NCBI GenBank assembly: GCA_910589655.1
Contig: CAJUTJ010000118.1
Span: forward strand, 1-17,502
Direction: 5' to 3'
DNA length: 17,502 nucleotides
DNA from: an uncultured Acetatifactor sp.
Lineage (GTDB): Bacteria > Bacillota > Clostridia > Lachnospirales > Lachnospiraceae
Shown here: positions 5,103 through 13,006 of the stretch, piece by piece
Numbering within the stretch: position 1 is the first letter of the stretch
How the letters are laid out: each line of letters opens with the position of its first letter
The notes under the pieces: model-generated
The model's input: the letters and a program-made list of their open reading frames with translations, nothing else
Told to the model about the DNA's origin: nothing
Databases searched by the model: none
Program-made: the position numbers and the translations under genes

Positions 5103-6407
5103 TTGGCTGAAGCACGTATTCCCAGAGAAAAAGCAGTGAAGACAGACTGGTATAAGCTGGATCTGTCGGCGATTGTATATCCTACTTTGCAGAGGAGAGA
5201 CTTTTCCTCCGTATACAGGCTTTCTGTTGTGTTGAAGGAGGATGTGGATCCTCAAGTACTGCAGCAGGCGGTTGACTTGACATTACCTAGATTTCCTACC
5301 TATAAGGCGGCAATCCGAAAGGGATTGTTCTGGCGTTATTTGGAGCCGAATAACCGTCCGGGTCCTTTTGTTCAGGAGGATGTTAAGAACCCATGCCAGC
5401 CAATGTATTTTAAGGCGAATAACAGATATCTGGTCAGGGTGTACTACTATGGAAAAAGGATTGCTTTGGAAGCCCACCATAGTCTTGGGGACGGCACGGG
5501 GGGAATGTGTGTGCTGCAGACTTTGACGGCTACTTACTTAAGGCTTCTGGGGCATAATGAAATCGAAAACGGCGGCTTCGTACTGGATATCAACGAAGAA
5601 CCGGACAAAGAAGAGCTGGAAGACGCTTATATGCGTTATGCGAATGCAAAAGTCTGCCCTCCAAGGCTGGGAGAAAAAGCTTACCGCGTAAGGGGGACGA
5701 AGGAACCGTTTTATACATTAAATATTATCGACGGCATTTTATCGGTATCCGAAGTGATTTCCGTGGCGAAAAAGTATAATGCCACGATTACGGAGTATCT
5801 GAATTCGGTGCTTCTGTATGCATTGCTGCAGAAACAGGAGGATGACAAGCCTGTGAAACAGCGGCCGGTAAAGATCGCCATGCCGGTGAACTTGCGCCGT
5901 TTTTTTCCTACAATTACGCTGCGCAATTTCATTACAATGATTTATCCGGGTGTAGATCCAAGGCTGGGAGAGTATACTTTTGAAGAAATCGTGACACAGG
6001 TGCATAATTATATGCGCTATTATATCAACGAAAAGCTGCTGAGAGGGGATATTACCACAAATGCCGCGACACAGCAGAATCCGTTTATACGTGTCGTACC
6101 CCTTTTCTTGAAGGATTTTGCGGTAAGGACATTTTATACCAAAATTCAGGATAAGAATTCTTCCGCGGGGCTGACCAATATGGGGGCGTTACATGTGCCG
6201 GAGGGAATGAAGCCTTATATTGAGAGGTTCGACATCTATATGGGACAGCCATATTCCACTAGGACGAACTGTGCCATTATTAGTTTTGGGGATATATTGA
6301 CCATTAATTTTGCCAGCAGTATCGCGGAGACGGACGTGGAGAGGTATTTTTTCCGGAAGCTGGTTCAGGACGGTATTCATGTAAAAATTGAGAGCAATCG
6401 GATCTGA
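5103..6407 (+). CDS. Condensation/alcohol acyltransferase-like protein
   Basis: This encodes 434 residues from a TTG start, with AAGGAGGG about six bases upstream. The motif HHSLGDG (residues 125-131) is the HHxxxDG active site of the condensation/wax-ester-synthase/alcohol acetyltransferase superfamily; the second His acts as general base for acyl transfer to a hydroxyl or amine. A second family-like block, MPVNLRRFF followed by a conserved RNF (about 260-277), lies in the C-terminal half. Length is that of a full two-lobed enzyme. No signal peptide or membrane helix is seen, so it is probably cytoplasmic or peripheral. The next gene, 93 bases downstream in the same direction, is a membrane zinc-ribbon protein; an alpha/beta hydrolase follows further on. 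The three suggest making and removal of an acyl ester, but neither acyl donor nor acceptor can be told from sequence. Confidence 0.75.
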   Translation: MAEARIPREKAVKTDWYKLDLSAIVYPTLQRRDFSSVYRLSVVLKEDVDPQVLQQAVDLTLPRFPTYKAAIRKGLFWRYLEPNNRPGPFVQEDVKNPCQPMYFKANNRYLVRVYYYGKRIALEAHHSLGDGTGGMCVLQTLTATYLRLLGHNEIENGGFVLDINEEPDKEELEDAYMRYANAKVCPPRLGEKAYRVRGTKEPFYTLNIIDGILSVSEVISVAKKYNATITEYLNSVLLYALLQKQEDDKPVKQRPVKIAMPVNLRRFFPTITLRNFITMIYPGVDPRLGEYTFEEIVTQVHNYMRYYINEKLLRGDITTNAATQQNPFIRVVPLFLKDFAVRTFYTKIQDKNSSAGLTNMGALHVPEGMKPYIERFDIYMGQPYSTRTNCAIISFGDILTINFASSIAETDVERYFFRKLVQDGIHVKIESNRI

Positions 6408-6500
6408 TGCATTGGATTCTATACAAATACATTGTCAAATCGAAAGGATGCGGTAAACAGGTACGTAATATTAATAAGCAGAAGGAGGTCGAACAATTTT

Positions 6501-7208
6501 ATGTCATATTGTGTGAATTGTGGTGTGGAGCTTCAGGCAGCTGCCGAGAGATGCCCTTTGTGTAATACTATTGTGATCAATCCCAATGAATTGGAAAAGA
6601 AGAAGGATGTGCAAGCGCCTTTTCCCAGTGAGAAGGGGCAGGTGGAAACCGTGAAGAGAAAGGATATCGGAATTCTGATTACGGCGATTCTGGCGGCTAC
6701 GGCGGTAATCTGCGGAATTTTAAATGGGTTGAGTTTTCAGGGAACCCTTTGGTCACTGGCGGTAGGAGGAGTATGTGTTATTCTTTGGGTCATTTTGATT
6801 CCGGTAGTCATTTTTAAGAGACAGCCTATTTATGTATCGCTGTTTTTGGATGGGGTGGCGGTAGCAGCCTATTTGTATATGCTGACTTTCTTGGTAGGGA
6901 GCGATCATTGGTTTTGGGGGCTGGGTCTGCCCATCACCATATTGGTTACGGCTATCATAGAACTTTTTACGGTATGTGTCAGAAAACTCCCCTATGCTTT
7001 TCTGGTGGGATGTCTGGAGTTTTTCACGGCGGTGGGATTGTTATGCATGGGGATTGAAATATTGATTGACCGATATCTGGAACATCCTGTCGCTTTGAGC
7101 TGGTCGGCGGTAGTGCTGACCGTATGCGGAATCTTGGATATTGCTTTTATCACAATGCTGTCCCGCAGACGGCTGAGACACGCATTATATAAGAGGCTGC
7201 ATTTGTGA
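6501..7208 (+). CDS. Zinc-ribbon six-helix membrane protein (DUF6320-like)
   Basis: This encodes 235 residues from the ATG at 6501, with AAGGAGGT eleven bases upstream; the frame extends further left but without a ribosome site. CVNC (4-7) and CPLC (18-21) form an N-terminal zinc ribbon. A charged linker (about 28-55) leads to six hydrophobic helices at about 56-77, 82-104, 110-132, 137-160, 163-188 and 198-220, ending in a basic tail. It resembles DUF6320 proteins of Clostridia, whose function is unknown. It follows the acyltransferase-like gene closely and probably shares its transcript. A plausible job is anchoring or presenting the acyltransferase substrate at the membrane, but nothing in the sequence proves this. 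A strong palindrome follows the gene. Confidence 0.7.
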   Translation: MSYCVNCGVELQAAAERCPLCNTIVINPNELEKKKDVQAPFPSEKGQVETVKRKDIGILITAILAATAVICGILNGLSFQGTLWSLAVGGVCVILWVILIPVVIFKRQPIYVSLFLDGVAVAAYLYMLTFLVGSDHWFWGLGLPITILVTAIIELFTVCVRKLPYAFLVGCLEFFTAVGLLCMGIEILIDRYLEHPVALSWSAVVLTVCGILDIAFITMLSRRRLRHALYKRLHL

Positions 7209-7234
7209 TTTCTTTGAGACGCGGTGGGTTGTGT

Positions 7235-7322
7235 GTTACCGTTCACTCATTACCGCCGCGAGGTGTTTTCACACTGTTTTTGCGTGAAAACGCCTCGCGG
7301 TGGCGTGGGTGTGAAAAGTAAC
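7235..7322. repeat. Nested palindromic element after the DUF6320-like gene
   Basis: The core hairpin pairs 7256-7272 with 7284-7300 (17 bp, CCGCGAGG...CCTCGCGG, one G-U, 11-nt loop). Outer arms GTTACCGTTCAC (7235-7246) and GTGAAAAGTAAC (7311-7322) are inverted repeats with 10 of 12 matching. No T-run follows the core, so it is not a clean terminator. It resembles the other nested palindromes at 4236-4302 and 4809-4967 in design. Confidence 0.6.
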
Positions 7323-7360
7323 GACATGCGTACCCATAAAAAATAGTCGTATAAGAATAC

Positions 7361-7409
7361 ATTGCAAATGGCAAATAAATATTTTATAATTACGTATATA
7401 ATTTGCAAT
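7361..7409 (+). promoter_or_regulatory. Promoter with flanking 9-bp inverted repeat
   Basis: TTGCAA (7362-7367), a 17-base spacer and TATAAT (7385-7390) form a good sigma-A promoter 36 bases before the small gene's start. ATTGCAAAT (7361-7369) and ATTTGCAAT (7401-7409) are perfect inverted repeats. The first overlaps the -35 box and the second covers the likely start of transcription, as an operator pair would. Confidence 0.55.
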
Positions 7410-7425
7410 TGGAGAGTGTAAGTTA

Positions 7426-7686
7426 ATGGAAAATTATGTATATATCTATTTCAAACTGCTGCCTGCCGGCTATTCGTTAGATGAAATAGAAGACGGCTTG
7501 GTAAAATTGTTAAAGGAACAAGGCGAAGTCACAGGTGCAGGTATTGGGAAATCTGGTGGAAATATAGATGTTGAGATTTTTGAAAATATCAACATGATTC
7601 AAAACATAAAATCCTATTTATTATCTTGCGGATTCGGTAAGGAAACGGTTTTGGACATAAACGGAAAGAGAGAATTTTTATCATAA
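7426..7686 (+). CDS. Small protein of unknown function
   Basis: This encodes 86 residues from ATG, with GGAGAG about nine bases upstream and a clear promoter. The predicted layout is strand (YVYIYFKLL), helix (SLDEIEDGLVKLLKEQG), strands (EVTGAGIGKSGGNIDVEIF), helix (MIQNIKSYLLSCG) and strand, like a small alpha/beta sandwich. No catalytic motif, signal peptide or membrane helix is seen. Single, self-promoted genes of this size and fold class include immunity proteins and other accessory orphans, but no family is recognised. Its AT-rich composition differs from the flanking genes. It sits as an island between the DUF6320-like gene and the hydrolase, which suggests later insertion. Confidence 0.65.
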   Translation: MENYVYIYFKLLPAGYSLDEIEDGLVKLLKEQGEVTGAGIGKSGGNIDVEIFENINMIQNIKSYLLSCGFGKETVLDINGKREFLS

Positions 7687-7692
7687 CTTCCC

Positions 7693-7740
7693 CTGCCAGC
7701 CAATTCCGGTTTATAGAACTGTTATATCAGGGCAGTTTTT
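7693..7740 (+). terminator. Weak terminator candidate
   Basis: GGCAG (7731-7735) is followed directly by TTTTT (7736-7740) and can pair with CTGCC (7693-7697), or CAGTT can pair with the nearer AACTG. Both stems are only 5 bp. Confidence 0.35.
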
Positions 7741-7899
7741 ACCATTAATATAAGAATATACGTTAGTTAGACGATTTACACACTGGGAACACTTTTCCGA
7801 AAAGGAGTTGTTCTGATATCAAAACTTACGTGCGGTAAATTTTATAAGTATATGGGTTATTCTGCCATATCAATTTATAAAAATCAGAGGAACATAAAC

Positions 7900-8790
7900 A
7901 TGGATGAAAAGCGTAATCAAAATTTAATGCAGCTAATCAAGCGGGTGCACGGCATCGTGGAAAATCCTGACATTGAAAAGCATAGGCAGTCTCAAGATTA
8001 TATCGGGGCAATCCTGAGTAATTCCAGAGACATACAATATCGCGAAATTGACATTGACGGCATGTATGGCGAGTGGGTCAGCGTCAACCGCGCCCATATG
8101 AAAAAGTATGTGATCCTGCACTGCCACGGCGGCGGGTATTCCACCGGAAGCAGCATGTATGCGCGGACGCTGACTTCAAAATTAGCCATGTCTACTTCCA
8201 TGGATGTGCTTTGCTTTGACTACAGGCTGGCACCGGAAAACCCTTGTCCGGCGGCTTTGGAGGATGCCATGAAGGTATGGAACTATCTAATGCTTTTAGG
8301 GTATGGGGCAAGGGATGTAATACTGACAGGGGATTCTGCAGGAGGGAATCTTGCCCTTGCGCTGGCGCTAAAGCTGAAAGGGGAAGGAAGGCTGCTGCCC
8401 AGAGGGATTGCGCTGATGTCGCCGTGGACCGATTTGACTTCTTCGGGAGAATCCTTTGCCACTAAAGCATCGTTGGATCCCGTTTTAGATAAGGAATATA
8501 TTGACCGTATGATTCTGGCATATGCTCAGGGGGAAGATTTGAAAAACCCGCTGATATCGCCGCTATTCGGTGATTTTACCGGATTTCCCCCTACCTATAT
8601 ACAAGTGGGAGAAAACGAGATTCTGTTAAGCGATTCCATGCGGCTCCATCAGGCTTTAGTGGATGTAAACGTGTCGGTAAAAATGGACATTTATCCGGGA
8701 ATGTGGCATGTATTCCAGATGTCTCCCATAAAGGCTGCGCGGGATGCCATGGATAAAAATGCGGAATTTATATATGATATCTGCCGCTAA
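7900..8790 (+). CDS. Alpha/beta hydrolase, hormone-sensitive-lipase type esterase
   Basis: This encodes 296 residues from the ATG at 7900, with AGAGG nine bases upstream; an in-frame ATG at 7852 has no ribosome site. HGGGY (76-80) is the oxyanion-hole motif of the HSL/Abhydrolase_3 family. GDSAGG (144-149) holds the nucleophile Ser146; Asp245 and His270 (MWHVF) complete the triad. DYRLAPE (107-113) is another family hallmark. Such enzymes hydrolyse short to medium acyl esters. There is no signal peptide, so it is probably cytoplasmic. Its position downstream of an acyltransferase-like enzyme suggests it removes or transfers the ester made by that enzyme, but about 690 bases with another gene lie between, so it has its own transcript or relies on read-through. 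Substrate unknown. Confidence 0.85.
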   Translation: MDEKRNQNLMQLIKRVHGIVENPDIEKHRQSQDYIGAILSNSRDIQYREIDIDGMYGEWVSVNRAHMKKYVILHCHGGGYSTGSSMYARTLTSKLAMSTSMDVLCFDYRLAPENPCPAALEDAMKVWNYLMLLGYGARDVILTGDSAGGNLALALALKLKGEGRLLPRGIALMSPWTDLTSSGESFATKASLDPVLDKEYIDRMILAYAQGEDLKNPLISPLFGDFTGFPPTYIQVGENEILLSDSMRLHQALVDVNVSVKMDIYPGMWHVFQMSPIKAARDAMDKNAEFIYDICR

Positions 8791-9049
8791 AATATTCTTT
8801 TTAGGTATTGTCTATGCCTGTGGGGGCAGTATGCGAAATATTTTTATAATAATCAAAAATAATAAAGGAATTTTTGTTTAGGTATAGAATATTTATAATA
8901 GGAGAATGGTGGCACATGCTTTTTTGTGTCTGGCGGGGTGTGTTTCCGGGGAACGGCATGTACTTTCTAATTCGAATCTTATGCCAGTGTACGCATTTAT
9001 TTTGTATCGGTTCCTTGGTGGCGCGGGCGGCGCCGGAAAAGAGGCAGAC

Positions 9050-10054
9050 ATGACAATTAGAGAAAGTTTGGAGCAGCGGGAAAAGGAATACTTAAGCCCG
9101 TATGCTTCACTCAGCATGAATTCAAAGGGAAGGAGCAGGCCGGAGGTGGAATGTGATATCCGTCCTGCATTTCAGCGCGACAGGGATAAGATCCTGCACT
9201 GTAAGGCTTTTCGGCGCCTGAAGGATAAGACTCAGGTATTTCTCTCGCCGGAAGGGGATCATTACAGAACCCGGCTGACTCATACTTTGGAAGTATCCCA
9301 AAATGCCAGAACAATAGCAAAGGCATTACGGCTCAATGAAGATTTGGTGGAGGCTATTGCGCTGGGGCATGATCTGGGTCATACTCCTTTCGGCCATGCG
9401 GGGGAGAGGGCGTTGAATAACGTGTGTCCCATTGGATTCGAGCACAGCCAGCAGAGCGTGCGGACGGTAGACAGACTGGAGAAACACGGGCAGGGGCTGA
9501 ATCTGACGTATGAAGCCCGGGACGGTATATTAAACCACCAGACCACCGGGAAACCCCACACTTTGGAGGGAAAAGTAGTAAGGCTGTCGGATAAGATTTC
9601 TTATATTCATCACGATATGGATGATGCGGTGAGAGCGGGCATTTTGAAGGAGACGGATGTGCCCAAGGAGATCCGGGAGGTAATCGGCTGTACTCCCAGT
9701 GAGAGATTGGATCATTTTGTGCATGATATTGTTACAAACAGTATGGGAAAGAACGATATCTGTATGTCCCGTGAAATTGCCAAAGCAATGACGGATATGC
9801 GGCAGTTTATGTTTGAAAACGTGTATGAAAATCCGGTGGCAAAAAGCGAGGAAGGCAAGGCGGAGAGGCTTACGGAGACATTGTACCAGTACTATATGAA
9901 GCATATCGGCCAAATGCCGGAGGAATTTTTGGATCTGCTGTCAGAGGGAGAGCCGAGAGAGCAGGTAGTTTGTGATTATATAGCAGCCATGACGGATCGG
10001 TTTGCAATAGCAACCTATGAGGAGATTTACATTCCCAAATCATGGTCTATTTGA
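9050..10054 (+). CDS. dgt: Deoxyguanosinetriphosphate triphosphohydrolase-like HD protein
   Basis: This encodes 334 residues. The start is set at ATG 9050 (MTIRESLEQREKEYLSPYAS), where similarity to the family begins and AGAGG lies a few bases upstream. The frame stays open to an ATG at 8906, but those 48 extra residues look unlike protein of this family. HD-domain metal ligands are visible: His78 (RLTHTLEV), His107-Asp108 (GHDLGHTPFGH) and Asp181 (LSDKISYIHHDMDD). Family members split dNTPs into deoxynucleoside and triphosphate, and are often activated by other dNTPs. It is the first gene of a co-directional operon, 11 bases before dnaG. TATAAT occurs upstream at 8845 and 8894, without convincing -35 boxes. 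Confidence 0.88.
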   Translation: MTIRESLEQREKEYLSPYASLSMNSKGRSRPEVECDIRPAFQRDRDKILHCKAFRRLKDKTQVFLSPEGDHYRTRLTHTLEVSQNARTIAKALRLNEDLVEAIALGHDLGHTPFGHAGERALNNVCPIGFEHSQQSVRTVDRLEKHGQGLNLTYEARDGILNHQTTGKPHTLEGKVVRLSDKISYIHHDMDDAVRAGILKETDVPKEIREVIGCTPSERLDHFVHDIVTNSMGKNDICMSREIAKAMTDMRQFMFENVYENPVAKSEEGKAERLTETLYQYYMKHIGQMPEEFLDLLSEGEPREQVVCDYIAAMTDRFAIATYEEIYIPKSWSI

Positions 10055-10065
10055 GAGAGGCATAA

Positions 10066-11838
10066 ATGTATTACCCGGAAGAACTGGTAGAGGAAATCAG
10101 AGTCAAAAACGATATAGTGGATGTCATATCAGGGTATTTGACATTGCAGAAAAAGGGCGGCAACCATTGGGCATGCTGTCCCTTTCACAACGAGAAAACC
10201 CCGTCTTTTTCCGTATCGGGAAATAAGCAGATGTTTCATTGCTTCGGCTGCGGCGTCAGCGGGAATGTGTATACCTTCATTATGAAGTACGAGAATTATT
10301 CCTTTCAGGAAGCGGCGAAGATGCTTGCCGACCGTGCCGGCGTACAGCTGCCGGAGATGGAATATAACGAGGAGATGCGCAGAAGGGAGAACAAGAGAGC
10401 ACGGCTGCTGGAGGTGAGCAAGGAGGCGGCAAAGTTCTTCTATTACCAGCTCCGCAGCCCCCGTGGGAAAATCGGCTACGACTATTTGAATCAAAGGGGA
10501 TTATCCGATGAGACCAAGCATAAGTTCGGGCTTGGCTATGCGGGCAAGAGCGGCGCCGAGCTGGTACAGTATCTCAGGAGTAAAGGATTTGAAGATGAGG
10601 TGATAAAAGAGGCAGGACTTGCGAATTATTCCGAGAAGCGGGGACTGTTAAGCCAATTTTGGAACCGTGTCATGTATCCCATACAGGATATCAATCATCG
10701 TGTCATCGGCTTTGGGGGCCGAGTGATGGGTGAGGGGGAGCCGAAGTACCTGAATTCACCGGAGACACCTATTTTTGATAAGAGAAGAAATTTATATGGT
10801 TTGAATTTTGCAAGGACTGCCAGAAGCGGAAATATTATTCTCTGCGAAGGGTATATGGATGTGATCGCCATGCAGCAGGCGGGTTTTACGCAGGCGGCGG
10901 CTTCTCTTGGGACGGCGTTCACACAGGAACAGGCGGTTCTTCTCAGGCGGTATACGGACAGTGTCCTTTTGGCCTACGACAGCGACGGGGCGGGCGTGAA
11001 AGCCACACTCCGGGGAATCGGCATCCTGAGGGAAGCGGGATTGAGTGCAAAGGTGATTAATATGCGCCCCTACAAGGATCCCGACGAGTTTATGAAAGCG
11101 CTGGGGAAAGAAGCCTTTGAGGAGAGAATCGCTCAAGCGGAGAACAGTTTCTTTTTTGAAATCCGCATTTTGGAGAGCCGGTTTGACATGAATGACCCGG
11201 AATCCAAGACAAAATTCCACCGTGAGATTGCGAAAAAGCTTTGTGAATTTACGGAGGACGTGGAGAGGGAAAATTATATACAGGCGGTGGCGGACAAGTA
11301 TTTTATCGGTGCGGAGAATCTGCGTAAGCTGGTGACGAGCTATGCGGCCCAGACTGGGCTGGCAAAGCCGGTTGAAAGGCCCAGAACCGGCGTACAGCAG
11401 AGAAATACGCCGGAGGAGAAAGCGAGAAAGTCCCAGAGGCTGCTGATTACTTGGGTTACGGACGAGCCTTCGCTTTACGGCAAAATAAAAAAATACATTA
11501 CCGCGGAGGATTTCACGGAAGAGATTTACCGTAAAGTGGCGGAGAGGCTGTTTCAGGAGCTGGAACAAGGCAGCTATAATCCGGCGGGCATTATCAGTAT
11601 GTTCGAGGATGAGGAAGAACAGCGGGAAGCTGCGGCGCTGTTTCACACAAATCTGCCGGAACTACACACCAGCCAAGAGCGTGAGAAGGCCTTTCATGAT
11701 ATTGTGCTCACGGTGAAGAAGAACAGCTACGAATATTATACGGCAAAGCTGGGGGCGGATGTCAATGCATTAAATCAGGTGATTGAAGGCAAGAAAGCCT
11801 TGGAGGAGCTTGCCAGAACGCATATTTCTCTGGATTAA
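10066..11838 (+). CDS. dnaG: DNA primase
   Basis: This encodes 590 residues, normal for Firmicutes DnaG. The N-terminal zinc-binding domain shows the CHC2 set Cys38, His41, Cys59 and Cys62. The TOPRIM domain follows, with the catalytic Glu in CEGYMDVIAM (near 261) and YDSDGAG (near 306) binding metal. EPKYLNSPETPIF (near 230) belongs to the RNA-polymerase-like core. The C-terminal ~150 residues, partly Glu-rich helices, fit the helicase-interacting domain. The start ATG has GAGAGAGG just upstream. DnaG makes RNA primers at the fork with DnaB. It is followed by the principal sigma factor, the classic macromolecular-synthesis pairing. Confidence 0.96.
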   Translation: MYYPEELVEEIRVKNDIVDVISGYLTLQKKGGNHWACCPFHNEKTPSFSVSGNKQMFHCFGCGVSGNVYTFIMKYENYSFQEAAKMLADRAGVQLPEMEYNEEMRRRENKRARLLEVSKEAAKFFYYQLRSPRGKIGYDYLNQRGLSDETKHKFGLGYAGKSGAELVQYLRSKGFEDEVIKEAGLANYSEKRGLLSQFWNRVMYPIQDINHRVIGFGGRVMGEGEPKYLNSPETPIFDKRRNLYGLNFARTARSGNIILCEGYMDVIAMQQAGFTQAAASLGTAFTQEQAVLLRRYTDSVLLAYDSDGAGVKATLRGIGILREAGLSAKVINMRPYKDPDEFMKALGKEAFEERIAQAENSFFFEIRILESRFDMNDPESKTKFHREIAKKLCEFTEDVERENYIQAVADKYFIGAENLRKLVTSYAAQTGLAKPVERPRTGVQQRNTPEEKARKSQRLLITWVTDEPSLYGKIKKYITAEDFTEEIYRKVAERLFQELEQGSYNPAGIISMFEDEEEQREAAALFHTNLPELHTSQEREKAFHDIVLTVKKNSYEYYTAKLGADVNALNQVIEGKKALEELARTHISLD

Positions 11839-11896
11839 AGTTAAGACTAAGGAAAATTTATATTGTGAGTATATAAGGAAGGATGGAACCAATCGA

Positions 11897-13006
11897 ATGG
11901 ATGAAAACACACAGGTAAAATTTGACGAGAAAATCAAAGAACTGCTGAATCTCGCCAAAAAGAAGAAAAACGTTCTTGAGTATCAGGAAATCAATGAGTT
12001 CTTTGCGGACATGCCCTTGGAAGAGGAGCAGTTCGAGAAGATTTTGGAGATGCTGGAGCAGAACGCTGTAGATGTACTGCGTATTACCGATGATGATGTG
12101 GATGACGAGGAGATCATTCTCACGGATGAGGATGAAGTGGATGTGGAAAATCTGGATCTGTCCGTTCCCGACGGTATCAGCATTGAGGATCCTGTGCGTA
12201 TGTATCTCAAGGAAATCGGTAAGGTTCCGCTTCTTTCCGCAGAGGAAGAGATAGAGCTGGCCAAAAGGATGGAACTGGGGGATCAGGAGGCGAAGAAGCG
12301 CCTTGCCGAAGCAAACCTGCGTCTGGTGGTCAGCATTGCCAAGAGATATGTGGGACGCGGTATGCTGTTTCTGGATTTGATTCAGGAGGGAAATTTAGGT
12401 CTGATCAAGGCGGTTGAGAAATTTGATTACCGCAAGGGCTATAAGTTCTCCACTTATGCTACATGGTGGATCCGTCAGGCAATTACAAGGGCGATTGCCG
12501 ATCAGGCGAGGACAATCCGTATTCCCGTCCATATGGTAGAGACGATCAATAAGCTGATTCGTGTCAGCAGGCAGCTGCTTCAGGAGCTGGGAAGAGAACC
12601 TTCTCCCGAGGAGATTGCCGAAGAGATGAATATGCCTGTGGAACGCGTCCGCGAAATTTTGAAGATCAGTCAGGAACCCGTTTCCTTGGAAACTCCCATC
12701 GGTGAGGAGGAGGACAGCCATTTAGGAGACTTTATTCAGGACGACAATGTGCCCGTGCCTGCGGATGCTGCAGCTTTTACTTTGCTGAAGGAGCAGCTGG
12801 TGGAGGTTCTGGGTACGCTGACAGAGAGAGAGCAGAAGGTATTGCGCCTGAGGTTCGGGCTGGATGACGGAAGGGCGCGGACGCTGGAGGAGGTCGGTAA
12901 GGAATTCAGCGTCACTCGTGAGCGAATCCGGCAGATTGAGGCCAAGGCTCTCCGTAAGCTGCGCCATCCCAGCCGCAGCCGGAAGCTAAAGGATTATCTG
13001 GATTAA
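11897..13006 (+). CDS. sigA: RNA polymerase principal sigma factor SigA/RpoD
   Basis: This encodes 369 residues, like SigA of B. subtilis and Clostridia. A short region 1.1 is followed by an acidic stretch (about 65-85). Region 1.2 lies near 95-125. Region 2 runs about 135-210 (LRLVVSIAKRYVGRGMLFLD, then DLIQEGNLGL and the TYATWWIRQAI -10 recognition helix). Region 3 is about 212-285. Region 4 has the helix-turn-helix TLEEVGKEFSVTRERIRQIE (329-348), which reads the -35 box. The start ATG at 11897 is chosen by family N-terminus and the AAGGAAGG upstream; a frame from 11783 overlaps dnaG and is not needed. The stop overlaps the next ATG (TAATG), suggesting coupled translation of trmK. Confidence 0.96.
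   Translation: MDENTQVKFDEKIKELLNLAKKKKNVLEYQEINEFFADMPLEEEQFEKILEMLEQNAVDVLRITDDDVDDEEIILTDEDEVDVENLDLSVPDGISIEDPVRMYLKEIGKVPLLSAEEEIELAKRMELGDQEAKKRLAEANLRLVVSIAKRYVGRGMLFLDLIQEGNLGLIKAVEKFDYRKGYKFSTYATWWIRQAITRAIADQARTIRIPVHMVETINKLIRVSRQLLQELGREPSPEEIAEEMNMPVERVREILKISQEPVSLETPIGEEEDSHLGDFIQDDNVPVPADAAAFTLLKEQLVEVLGTLTEREQKVLRLRFGLDDGRARTLEEVGKEFSVTRERIRQIEAKALRKLRHPSRSRKLKDYLD

Noticed and set aside
8845..8899. Two TATAAT boxes before dgt as promoters
   Set aside because: Good -10 matches, but no convincing -35 at the right distance; AT-rich DNA gives such hits by chance.
8906..9049. 48-residue N-terminal extension of the dGTPase
   Set aside because: It is not like the family N-terminus and lies over probable leader DNA; ATG 9050 fits better.
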